The notes under the pieces are model-generated. The model was not told where the DNA came from. It searched no databases and worked only from the letters and a program-made list of their open reading frames with translations. Below are positions 1-6,892 of a stretch of 11,738 nt of DNA, one piece after another (within the stretch, counting starts at the first letter, position 1; every line of letters begins with the position of its first letter). The DNA comes from an uncultured Bacteroidales bacterium (GTDB lineage Bacteria > Bacteroidota > Bacteroidia > Bacteroidales > P3). The stretch is from NCBI GenBank assembly GCA_947097635.1, contig CAMURW010000021.1, positions 1 through 11,738 of the forward strand, read 5' to 3'. The translations under genes were made by a program, and so were the position numbers.

Positions 1-126
1 CATCAGGTGCAATGCGAGCGGCTGATGGACAAAATTGGCATCAAATACAACCCCGATGAGAAGTACACCGATGCCAACGGGAATATCCTGCCGCGGCCAG
101 AGAAACCAAGTTGCCTGCTGGTATAA
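1..126 (+). CDS. C-terminal end of an unidentified protein (5' truncated by window)
   Basis: Frame 1 is open from the first base and encodes 41 residues, ending LPRPEKPSCLLV before a TAA stop at 124-126. The visible piece is hydrophilic, with a Cys-Glu-Arg segment, a KIGIKYNPDEKY stretch and a proline/lysine-rich end. I do not recognise the family from this tail. It is read in the same direction as the MATE gene, whose start lies 68 bases downstream, so the two could be co-transcribed, although that spacer holds possible regulatory hairpins. Confidence that this is a real coding end is moderate: the frame is open and the codons look like those of the neighbours, but there is no homology evidence. 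Confidence 0.55.
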   Translation, partial: HQVQCERLMDKIGIKYNPDEKYTDANGNILPRPEKPSCLLV

Positions 127-143
127 ACCAACACGTTCCTTTA

Positions 144-178
144 TTGCTATGTCGTGACGTTGGAACATAGCAACGTCA
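144..178 (+). promoter_or_regulatory. Two overlapping, mutually exclusive hairpins ahead of the MATE gene
   Basis: Two inverted repeats share bases. Hairpin A pairs 144-152 (TTGCTATGT) with 165-173 (ACATAGCAA), a 9-bp perfect stem. Hairpin B pairs 155-162 (TGACGTTG) with 171-178 (CAACGTCA), an 8-bp perfect stem. Bases 171-173 are needed by both, so only one stem can form fully. The pair lies between the upstream stop at 126 and the MATE start at 195. No T-run follows either stem, so neither is a standard intrinsic terminator. A role in attenuation, start accessibility or operator binding is inference. Confidence 0.35.
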
Positions 179-194
179 AATCGAAAAAAGAGAA

Positions 195-1571
195 ATGACT
201 ACGCCCTATTACAAGCAGAACCTGAAACTCTCCATTCCCATCACGCTCTCTTCGATGGGGCAACAGCTTGTGCAGATGATGGACACACTGATGGTGGGTC
301 AGCTGGGCACGGTGCAGTTGGCGGCGGTCAGTTTTGCTTTCGCCGTGACAGGCAACGCGATGATGGTGATGTTAGGCTTCGCTATGGGACTGACACCGCT
401 GGTGGGGCACAACTACGCAGTTGGCAACCGGAAAGCCATTACCTCCCTTGTGCAAAACTCTATGGCTGTGAACATTGTGATTACGGCGACGCTGGTGGCA
501 GTGCTGCTGGGACTGACGCCGTTGCTGGGGCGTCTCGGGCAGCCTCCCGAGGTGGTGGCGGAATGCAGGGGATATTATGTCATCGTGGCACTCTCGTTTT
601 TGCCTATGGTAGTGTTCCTCACTTTCAAGCAGTGGCTGGAGGGGATGGGCAACACCAAGGCGGCTATGGTTATCACCATCTCTGCCAATGTGCTGAATGT
701 GTTCCTCAACTGGGTCTTTATCTTCGGCAGGCTGGGCAGCCCCGCCATGGGTGTCTTCGGTGCCGGCTTGGCCACTTTCATCAGTCGCCTGCTGTGTCCT
801 ATCGCCTTCTACATGTATATTAAGCACGACATCAATTACAAGACTTACCCCCTGCGGCTGCAGAAAAGCAAGGTGGTCCGCAACAGCTTCTTCCGCCGCA
901 AACTGACTTATATGGGTCTCCCCATCGCCAGTCAGATGTTCATCGAGTTTTTCGCTCTTTTCGGCATCACCATCATGATGGGATGGATCTCCACGGCTGC
1001 CCTGGCGGCCTATCAGGTGGTGAACACGATGATTTCGACGACTTTCCTCACCGCAAACGGCATCACCAGCGCCGTCACCGTCCTCGTGTCGCATGCTTGG
1101 GGTAGGGGCGACGAGCGCGAGCTGAATAGGCATTTCTACACTGGCTGGAAGATGGTGCTATGCGTGATGGGTGTCTTTGCTCTGTGCTTCATCTTCTTTG
1201 GCAAATATATCGCCATGCTCTTTTCGCACGACTCGGAGGTGATAGCCATCTGCGTGGAGCTGTTCGTCGTCTGCGGCTTCTTCCAGCTGTTCGACGGCAC
1301 GCAGGTCACCGGCCTCGCTGGTCTGCGCGGCATCGGCGACGTGAAGAAGCCGATGCTCTACGCTGTCACCTCCTACCTCTTCGTTGCACTGCCTCTCGCC
1401 TACGTCTGCGGCTTCGTGCTGAAACTTGGCACTTGGAGCATCCTTGCCGGCTTCATGGCAGGACTGATGTGCGCCGGCCTACTCTACCACACGCGCTTCC
1501 GCAAGACGGTGAGAGAGCATTTTTCGGTTCCCCGCCCCCTGCAGAGGGGTGTTGGTGATATCTCCCTGTAA
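195..1571 (+). CDS. MATE-family multidrug/cation efflux transporter
   Basis: The 458-residue protein is an inner-membrane antiporter of the MatE (MATE) family, which exports drugs or cationic compounds in exchange for Na+ or H+. The N-terminal half has the family pattern of a first helix ending near residues 27-38 (MMDTLMVGQLG, with the conserved acidic residue and MVG), then a glycine/methionine-rich second helix and a GHNYAVGN loop near 71-78. A second repeat begins near residue 235, giving about 12 hydrophobic helices in all, and the length suits the family. The ATG at 195 follows an A-rich leader without a clear Shine-Dalgarno site, and no earlier in-frame start is evident. The last ~15 residues (VPRPLQRGVGDISL) are encoded by a short intergenic-type repeat, so the native tail may have been replaced or extended. 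Substrate is unknown. Confidence 0.93.
   Translation: MTTPYYKQNLKLSIPITLSSMGQQLVQMMDTLMVGQLGTVQLAAVSFAFAVTGNAMMVMLGFAMGLTPLVGHNYAVGNRKAITSLVQNSMAVNIVITATLVAVLLGLTPLLGRLGQPPEVVAECRGYYVIVALSFLPMVVFLTFKQWLEGMGNTKAAMVITISANVLNVFLNWVFIFGRLGSPAMGVFGAGLATFISRLLCPIAFYMYIKHDINYKTYPLRLQKSKVVRNSFFRRKLTYMGLPIASQMFIEFFALFGITIMMGWISTAALAAYQVVNTMISTTFLTANGITSAVTVLVSHAWGRGDERELNRHFYTGWKMVLCVMGVFALCFIFFGKYIAMLFSHDSEVIAICVELFVVCGFFQLFDGTQVTGLAGLRGIGDVKKPMLYAVTSYLFVALPLAYVCGFVLKLGTWSILAGFMAGLMCAGLLYHTRFRKTVREHFSVPRPLQRGVGDISL
1527..1562 (+). repeat. Short G/C-rich repeat, copy 1, forming the MATE 3' end
   Basis: The segment reads roughly GTTCCCC, a C-rich block, then CTGCAGAGGGG and GTTGGTGATAT. It aligns with 1636-1671: both share an initial GTTCC, a C-run/G-run mini-hairpin around AGAGGG, and an ending of the form TTGGTGATAT or CTGGTAGATAT. 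This copy lies inside the coding frame of the MATE gene and supplies its final codons. Similar C-rich/G-rich short dispersed elements are, to my recollection, common in Bacteroidota genomes; membership of a named repeat family cannot be shown here. Confidence 0.4.
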
Positions 1572-1635
1572 TAATTCGTCAATAAATAATATAATATCAT
1601 ACGAACAAGTCAAAGAATCAGCGCCCCGAATGGTA

Positions 1636-1671
1636 GTTCCTCCCTTAGAGGGTAGGGGGGCTGGTAGATAT
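1636..1671 (+). repeat. Short G/C-rich repeat, copy 2, just before the HdrA-like gene
   Basis: This second, diverged copy of the 1527-1562 element reads GTTCCTCCC, TTAGAGGG, TAGGGGGG and CTGGTAGATAT. It ends exactly at the first possible start codon of the downstream flavoprotein (ATG at 1670). The AT-rich stretch 1572-1625 between the copies contains no TAnnTTTG box that I can find, so no promoter is called for the downstream gene. Confidence 0.4.
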
Positions 1672-2887
1672 GAGTTCTCTTATGAAAAAGATAGCAATTC
1701 TTGGTGCCGGCCCCGCCGGTATCGAAGCTGCCAGCATTCTGGCCAACATGGACCTGGACGTGCAACTCTACGAGCGATCCTCGTCACCATTGAAGAATAT
1801 CGCCGACAAGGCCTTCCTCTTCCCCAACTTCGCCCCTGCTGGCGACCTGGTGGATGCCTTCTCCAAGAAACTCCTCGCCGAAGGCATCACCACGCACTAC
1901 GACACCAATATCGTCGTAGTGAAGCACGACGGTGATGGCTGGTGTTTCGAAGACGAGCACGGCAAGACCGAATACGCCGACGCCGTCCTCGTTGCCACGG
2001 GCTACACTCCTTTCGATGCGCATCGCAAGGAGGAACTGGGCTACGGTATCTACAAAGGTGTCGTCACCTCCCTTGAGATGGAAAAGATGATTCGCTACCA
2101 ACAGATTGTCAATTCGCTCGGCGAGAAGCCCGCTCGCATCACTTTTCTCCAGTGCGTGGGTAGTCGCGACGAGAAAATCGGCAACCACTACTGCAGCAAA
2201 GTGTGCTGCGTTACCGCCGTGAAACAGGCCATCGAGGTGAAGAAGCAGTTGCCCGACACCGAGGTCTACATCTATTATATGGACCTCCGCATGTGGGGGC
2301 AGCACTTCGAAGAAATGTATCGCGAGGCACAAGAGAAATACGGCATCCGCTTCATACGCGGTCGTATTTCGGAAAGCAGCAGTACTTTCGACGGTCGTAT
2401 CCAGATCAAGGCTGAAGACACCCTCATGGGACTCCCCATGAAGATGAGTACCGACTTGCTCGTACTGATGGTCGGCATGGAAGCCAGCGAAGGCACTCGC
2501 TGCATCGCCAAGAGTCTAGGACTTTGTGGCGATTATGGCTTCATCACCACCAAGGACCCCCATCTCAACGACAACCTTACAAGCCAAACTGATATTTATG
2601 TCGCCGGCAGTTGCAAACGTCCCATGAGTCTCAACGATGTTATTATGGATGCCCGCGGTGCCGCCTATGCCATCTTCGAAGGTCTCTTCACCCCCGAGGA
2701 AAAGACCACCCGGCTCCAGCGTCTGCGTGGATACCTCGACGGCATTCGCGATAATCGCCAGGAACGCCGTGAGGAACGTCAGGAAGAGCGCGAAGAGCGT
2801 CGTGGAAACCGTCGCGAACAGCGTCAGTTGCGCCAGGACTATAGGGAAGAGAGACGAGAAAGCAAGGGTAAAGAAGAAAGGGAATAG
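1670..2887 (+). CDS. HdrA/QmoA-like FAD-dependent oxidoreductase with Arg/Glu-rich tail
   Basis: A 405-residue flavoprotein related to the A subunit of heterodisulfide reductase (HdrA) and to QmoA. In these families FAD passes electrons between disulfide- or quinone-linked and Fe-S partners. The FAD Rossmann motif GAGPAG is at residues 12-17, and a second nucleotide-binding signature ATGYTPFD is near 109-116. The HdrA hallmark QCVGSRD (161-167) is followed by YCSKVCC (174-180), giving Cys162, Cys175, Cys179 and Cys180 as likely cluster or redox ligands. A closing FAD motif DIYVAGSC lies at 308-315. The C-terminal ferredoxin domains of methanogen HdrA are absent, so size and layout are closer to QmoA. 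From about residue 350 the protein becomes a repetitive Arg/Glu tail. Either ATG 1670 or ATG 1682 could be the start; the latter puts the first beta strand at the usual distance. No hdrB/hdrC partner is in the window. Confidence 0.85.
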   Translation: MSSLMKKIAILGAGPAGIEAASILANMDLDVQLYERSSSPLKNIADKAFLFPNFAPAGDLVDAFSKKLLAEGITTHYDTNIVVVKHDGDGWCFEDEHGKTEYADAVLVATGYTPFDAHRKEELGYGIYKGVVTSLEMEKMIRYQQIVNSLGEKPARITFLQCVGSRDEKIGNHYCSKVCCVTAVKQAIEVKKQLPDTEVYIYYMDLRMWGQHFEEMYREAQEKYGIRFIRGRISESSSTFDGRIQIKAEDTLMGLPMKMSTDLLVLMVGMEASEGTRCIAKSLGLCGDYGFITTKDPHLNDNLTSQTDIYVAGSCKRPMSLNDVIMDARGAAYAIFEGLFTPEEKTTRLQRLRGYLDGIRDNRQERREERQEEREERRGNRREQRQLRQDYREERRESKGKEERE

Positions 2888-2890
2888 ACA

Positions 2891-3739
2891 TTATTCTCTT
2901 TCTTTCCTCTTGGCTTCTTGCCATAGGGATACCTTCTCTTCCATAGAGAGTTGTGGGAGTGTGCGGCCCATGTGGGCCGCACACTCTTCTACATACGTGA
3001 AACGGCGATAGAACTTTTGGTTTGCCTTTGCCAGTGCATCGTCTGCGTTAACGCCGAAAAAACTACCCCATTTCACTATTGCGAAAATTAGGTCGCCATA
3101 TTCCTCTATGATGGCATCGCCTGGGGTCTCTTTCCTCGGTTCTGTAGTTTCCTGTTTTTGCTCTTCCAGCGCTTTTTGTAGTTCGTCGTATTCTTCTCTC
3201 ACTTTGTTTAGCGCCATGTCCGACGTGGGGAAGTCGAAGCCTAACCCTGCTGCTTTCTCTTGCATACGTATGCTCTTCACCAACGAGGGGAGGCTGGCAG
3301 GCACGCCCTCCAAAGCACTGTGGCGTCCTTCTTTCATCTTCACTTGTTCCCATTTGGGCTCCTCGTGGGCAGTGGCGGGTTGTAGGATGCCTTCGCGGTT
3401 GGGAAGCGAAATGTGGGGATGGCGTGAAATCAGTTTCTTGCATACGCTATTGATGACATCGCAGAGGGAAAACTGCTGTTTGTCTTCTGCTATCTTGGAG
3501 TAGAAAAGCACGTGCATGAGCAGGTCGCCCAGTTCTTTACACATTTCGGGGTAGTTGGAAGTCAGGATAGCGTCGCTCAGTTCGTAGGCTTCTTCCAGCG
3601 TAAGGTAACGTAGGCTGTCTATGGTCTGGCCGCGATCCCAGGGACATTTCTGACGTAGGATGTCCAGAATGTTGCTAAGCCAGCGTAGGGAATTCTCTTC
3701 TTCGTTGTGCATATCACGCATTCTCTCGTAATAACTCAT
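2891..3739 (-). CDS. mazG: Nucleoside triphosphate pyrophosphohydrolase MazG
   Basis: A 282-residue MazG, which hydrolyses (d)NTPs to NMP plus pyrophosphate and is thought to clean the pool of damaged nucleotides; in E. coli it also lowers (p)ppGpp under starvation. Both MazG repeats are visible. The N-terminal one has CPWDRGQT (32-39), the acidic LEEAYE helix (48-53) and KELGDLLMHV (68-77). The C-terminal one has EEYDEL (182-187), EEYGDLIFAIV (212-222) and a KFYRRFTYVE segment (242-251). Metal-binding Glu/Asp residues of the EExxE and ExxD type are present in both. The ATG overlaps the upstream (p)ppGpp synthetase stop as ATGA (3739-3736), implying translational coupling. The stop at 2891 is 3 bases from the stop of the converging flavoprotein gene. 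A perfect palindrome (2957-2986) lies within codons 251-260. Confidence 0.95.
   Translation of the reverse strand: MSYYERMRDMHNEEENSLRWLSNILDILRQKCPWDRGQTIDSLRYLTLEEAYELSDAILTSNYPEMCKELGDLLMHVLFYSKIAEDKQQFSLCDVINSVCKKLISRHPHISLPNREGILQPATAHEEPKWEQVKMKEGRHSALEGVPASLPSLVKSIRMQEKAAGLGFDFPTSDMALNKVREEYDELQKALEEQKQETTEPRKETPGDAIIEEYGDLIFAIVKWGSFFGVNADDALAKANQKFYRRFTYVEECAAHMGRTLPQLSMEEKVSLWQEAKRKERE
2957..2986. repeat. Perfect 14-bp-arm inverted repeat inside mazG
   Basis: The left arm 2957-2970 (GAGTGTGCGGCCCA) and right arm 2973-2986 (TGGGCCGCACACTC) are exact reverse complements separated by TG. On the - strand it encodes ECAAHMGRTL near the MazG C-terminus. It is 70 bases past the flavoprotein stop, so it could stop or stabilise the convergent transcript that reads into mazG, but no T-run follows on either strand. 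A factor-dependent terminator or RNA-stabilising hairpin is possible; coincidence is less likely at this length. Confidence 0.6.
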
Positions 3740-6183
3740 ATTCTCTGCACTTTCTCCACTCCAGTGATGGCGCGGATGTTTCCTATGAGGCGGTTCACCA
3801 TGTTGAGGTCGTGGACGTAGAGCATGATAACACCATGTGCCAGACCTTCGCTGCTTTCGATGGTGATAGCTCGCATATTCAGGTTCATTTCTTGGCTGAT
3901 GACGTGTGTTATCTCTTGTAGCATGCCTTGGCGATCTATTGCTGTGAGTGCTATGCCGGTGAGGAACGACACTTTCTCGCCGGGACGCCAGCGCGTGCGT
4001 ACTATGCGGTCTTTGTGCAGGCTCATTTCATGCATTGCCGTGGGGCAGTTGGATCGGTGCACCATGATTTTGCCGTTCTCCAGCAGCCCTACCACGTCGT
4101 CGCCTTGAACGGGTTTGCAGCATTGGGCTGGGATGGTTTCTATGCGGTCGTATTCTTTCTCCAGCAGGAAAGGTGTACCTGGTCTGAAATGGTCGTCCTT
4201 CCTGTCGTCTTCGTTGTTGGCAATAACGTCAGCCTGTGTCCTCGCCACGAGGGGAGGGACGTACTCCTCCGCGTGTTGTGCGGAGGAATGGCTGTCGCTA
4301 AGGTCTGCCAGTGGTTGTTCCGAGTTGTTCGTAGTGTCGGTGGTCAGCTCGTCTGTGAAGAAATGTTTGTAGGGTTCTAGGAAGATGAGTTTCGGGGGAC
4401 GTTTGGCAAGACCGAGGCACTGTGCCAGGTCTTCCTGCGTTATCTCACCTATGTCCACTCGATAGAAGAGGTCTAGATTGCTACGCAGCGAGAAGTAGCG
4501 GAGGCATTGTCCCCGTGTGCTGGCGGTGTTGGCACGTCCCAGGTTTTGCATCATTTCGGCGAAGCGTTGTTGTCCGGAGGGCACATGAGGTCGCTTTTGG
4601 TCGCGCAGGTTCACCTTAATATAGTCACGGGCACGAGAGGTGACCACGTGGTCGATCCAGTCTTCCGAGGGGTGCGTGGACTGCGAGGTTATTATTTGCA
4701 CTTGGTCGCCACTGTGTAGCTCTTGTGTGATGGGTTTCACCTGGGCGTTGATTTTGGCACCTATGCAGGTGTTGCCAAGGTGCGAGTGGATGGCGTAGGC
4801 GAAATCCAGTACTGTGGCGTGGGCTGGCAGTTTCATGGTTTGTCCCTTGGGAGTGAACACAAATATTTCGCGGGTGTATAGTGTCTCCTTGAATTCTTCT
4901 ACTAGGTCCAGGACACTTTTGTCTGTGTTTTCCAGTGTGGTGCGAATCTGTTGTAGCCATGCTTCTACGGGATTGGTCTGAGAGGTTGGGAGGGGGTGTT
5001 GCCGTGTGGCATCGTCCTTATTTCCGGCTGGCATCTCTTCTGGCGCTGTAGCATCGGGATGTGCTTCTTTGTACAGGAAATGTGCCGCCATACCTTTTTC
5101 TGCTATCTCGTCCATGCGTCGACTGCGTATTTGTATCTCTACCCATCGTCCTATGGGCGACATCACGGTGGTGTGAAGGCTCTCGTAGCCATTCACTTTC
5201 GGCGTAGTTATCCAGTCGCGGAAGCGGGTGGGGTTGGGGGAAAAGAGCTTGGAAAGGGTGGCGTAGATGCGGAAACATTCCTCTTTTTCCTTGCTTTGTG
5301 GCACGTCCAGAATGATGCGCATGGCAAAGAGGTCGTAGATTTCGTTGAAGTCCACATGTTTGTTCTGCATCTTTTTATAGCAGGAATATGTGCTTTTCAT
5401 CCTTGTCTTCAGTTCGTATTTGTAGCCTTCCTTGTCCAGGATGTTCATAATAGGTATTACGAAGGTCTCTCTCAGCTTGGGCACCAGCAGTTTTGCTTTG
5501 GCGATGCGACGCTGCAGGCTGGCATATTCTACCGGATTGGTATACTTCATCACTAGTTCCTCCAGTTCTGTCTTTATGCTGTAGAGGCCCAGCCTGTGCG
5601 CCAGGGGGATGTATAGGTATTGTGTCTCGCTGGAGATGTACAGCTGCTTTTCTTCCGGCATGGAGGCCAGCGTGCGCATATTGTGCAGGCGGTCGCATAG
5701 CTTGATGAATATCACATACACGTCGCTGCACATGGCTAGCAGTATCTTACGATAGTTCTCCGCTTGCAGCGACGATGTTTTGTCGTGGTCGGCGGGAATA
5801 GTGGAAAGACGCGATGCTCGCGTCACTTTGGTCACGCCGTCCACTATTTTTGCCACTCGTTGCCCGAAGGCGGCTTCTATCTGGCTCAGGGTGATGTCGG
5901 TGTCTTCCACCACGTCGTGTAGCAGGGCACTAATCACTGCTGTGGGGCCCAACCCCACCTCCCTTACGGCAATCAGTGCCACGTTGAGGGGATGGAAGAT
6001 ATAAGGTTCTCCGCTTTTGCGACGAACGCCGTTGTGGGCGTCGCGTGCTATTGTGAAGGCACGGAAGATATCGTCCTCGTCTTTCTTGCTCAATGTACCC
6101 AGCAGGTCGCGGCAGGCTATTATCAGTTTCTTGTAGCGTGCGTTGATGGCACTTTGTTCTTCTTGTAGATCTGTCTCGTTCAT
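3736..6183 (-). CDS. spoT: Bifunctional (p)ppGpp synthetase/hydrolase (RelA/SpoT family)
   Basis: An 815-residue long RSH enzyme that makes and degrades the stringent-response alarmone (p)ppGpp. The N-terminal HD hydrolase domain keeps all expected metal ligands: His50 (AHNG), His89-Asp90 (LLHDVVEDT) and Asp164 (KLCDRLHNMR). The synthetase domain has GRxK-like KTRMKSTYS (259-266), RFRDWITTPK (320-329) and VEIQIRSRRM (348-357). The basic RFRD loop corresponds to RxKD of bifunctional enzymes, not the EFDD of synthetase-only RelA. A TGS domain follows (about 439-500), then a helical region, a CCKPVQGDD/HRSNC zinc-finger-like segment (688-713) and an ACT domain (about 738-815). Length exceeds the usual ~740 because of polar inserts at about 373-405 and 608-672. 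The start is preceded by AAAGG (- strand of 6188-6192), an unusually good Shine-Dalgarno site here. It is coupled to mazG by a 4-base overlap. Confidence 0.97.
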   Translation of the reverse strand: MNETDLQEEQSAINARYKKLIIACRDLLGTLSKKDEDDIFRAFTIARDAHNGVRRKSGEPYIFHPLNVALIAVREVGLGPTAVISALLHDVVEDTDITLSQIEAAFGQRVAKIVDGVTKVTRASRLSTIPADHDKTSSLQAENYRKILLAMCSDVYVIFIKLCDRLHNMRTLASMPEEKQLYISSETQYLYIPLAHRLGLYSIKTELEELVMKYTNPVEYASLQRRIAKAKLLVPKLRETFVIPIMNILDKEGYKYELKTRMKSTYSCYKKMQNKHVDFNEIYDLFAMRIILDVPQSKEKEECFRIYATLSKLFSPNPTRFRDWITTPKVNGYESLHTTVMSPIGRWVEIQIRSRRMDEIAEKGMAAHFLYKEAHPDATAPEEMPAGNKDDATRQHPLPTSQTNPVEAWLQQIRTTLENTDKSVLDLVEEFKETLYTREIFVFTPKGQTMKLPAHATVLDFAYAIHSHLGNTCIGAKINAQVKPITQELHSGDQVQIITSQSTHPSEDWIDHVVTSRARDYIKVNLRDQKRPHVPSGQQRFAEMMQNLGRANTASTRGQCLRYFSLRSNLDLFYRVDIGEITQEDLAQCLGLAKRPPKLIFLEPYKHFFTDELTTDTTNNSEQPLADLSDSHSSAQHAEEYVPPLVARTQADVIANNEDDRKDDHFRPGTPFLLEKEYDRIETIPAQCCKPVQGDDVVGLLENGKIMVHRSNCPTAMHEMSLHKDRIVRTRWRPGEKVSFLTGIALTAIDRQGMLQEITHVISQEMNLNMRAITIESSEGLAHGVIMLYVHDLNMVNRLIGNIRAITGVEKVQRI

Positions 6184-6207
6184 GTTGCCTTTCTACTTCC
6201 AAGCCAC

Positions 6208-6861
6208 CTACAGAATGATTATGGAGCCCATCATCGCAGATATTCCTATGCTAATGCCGATGGTGATGTAGGAGTCGTGATTCGTGTTGATAATGCCGAA
6301 GGAGCCGCTGAACCATGAGAAATGACCTCCTTCCAGCCCCGCCAGCCTTATGCCGAATTCCGCGCCCCCGCCATAGCCCATTGCCAGACCACCAAACAGT
6401 TGGAAGTCCAGGCTGTATGGATTCAGCAAAGGCCGGAACACGGCACCTCCCGTCAGCCAGGTGTAGTGGACATAATCATCGTATAGCGCGCCGCGGCTGT
6501 CGCTAAAGGTGCGATACCCTTCTGCTCCCATCAGCGATGCGTATGCACCCCAATGCTTTGGCACGTACGCAGCTTGTATGCCGTATCCCACCAGCGTCGG
6601 GAACATCAGTTTGGCTTCCACAAACCAGTCGCAGGTGCTGGAAAAGGAAGGAGGTACGTCTACCTTGCTGTTGCTGCCAGCGGCAATGCGGCTGTCGAAG
6701 CTCAGGTTGCCGTTGCTTTCTATCACCGCGTCCTCCGTAACTGCGGCATTGCTGGGCGTGCTGTCCTGCCCAGGCTGCTGTGCCTTTGTGGCGATGCCTG
6801 TCAGCAGGGTCAGGGCCAGCATTACGATATATTTCTTGTTCTTCATCATTCTAGTATTCAT
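6208..6861 (-). CDS. Secreted protein, probable small outer-membrane beta-barrel, unknown function
   Basis: A 217-residue protein with a typical Sec signal: a basic start (MKNKK), a hydrophobic core (YIVMLALTLLTGIA) and likely cleavage after TKA, before QQ. There is no lipobox cysteine. After a polar linker of about 50 residues, the rest alternates aromatic, glycine and small residues (e.g. GYGIQAAYVP, FGGLAMGYGGGAEFGIRLA, YITIGISIGIS), the look of short transmembrane beta strands, but it ends in a hydrophobic IIIL and not in a terminal aromatic. I do not recognise a named family. Three starts are possible (6861, 6849, 6846); the last two put the basic residues closest to the N-terminus. It sits 31 bases after the phosphopantetheinyl transferase stop, in a very AT-rich gap, and 24 bases before the spoT start, so it is probably part of the same transcript. 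Confidence 0.75.
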   Translation of the reverse strand: MNTRMMKNKKYIVMLALTLLTGIATKAQQPGQDSTPSNAAVTEDAVIESNGNLSFDSRIAAGSNSKVDVPPSFSSTCDWFVEAKLMFPTLVGYGIQAAYVPKHWGAYASLMGAEGYRTFSDSRGALYDDYVHYTWLTGGAVFRPLLNPYSLDFQLFGGLAMGYGGGAEFGIRLAGLEGGHFSWFSGSFGIINTNHDSYITIGISIGISAMMGSIIIL

Positions 6862-6892
6862 AATTTTTATATTATATTTTCATAATTATTAT

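Noticed and set aside
372..1133. 253-residue open frame on the - strand opposite the MATE gene
   Set aside because: It lies entirely antisense to a confident transporter gene, has shadow-like composition (His, Gln and Asp rich) and no recognisable motif.
2881..2900. Intrinsic terminator between the converging flavoprotein and mazG genes
   Set aside because: Only 3 bases separate the stop codons, and there is no GC-rich stem with a T-run there.
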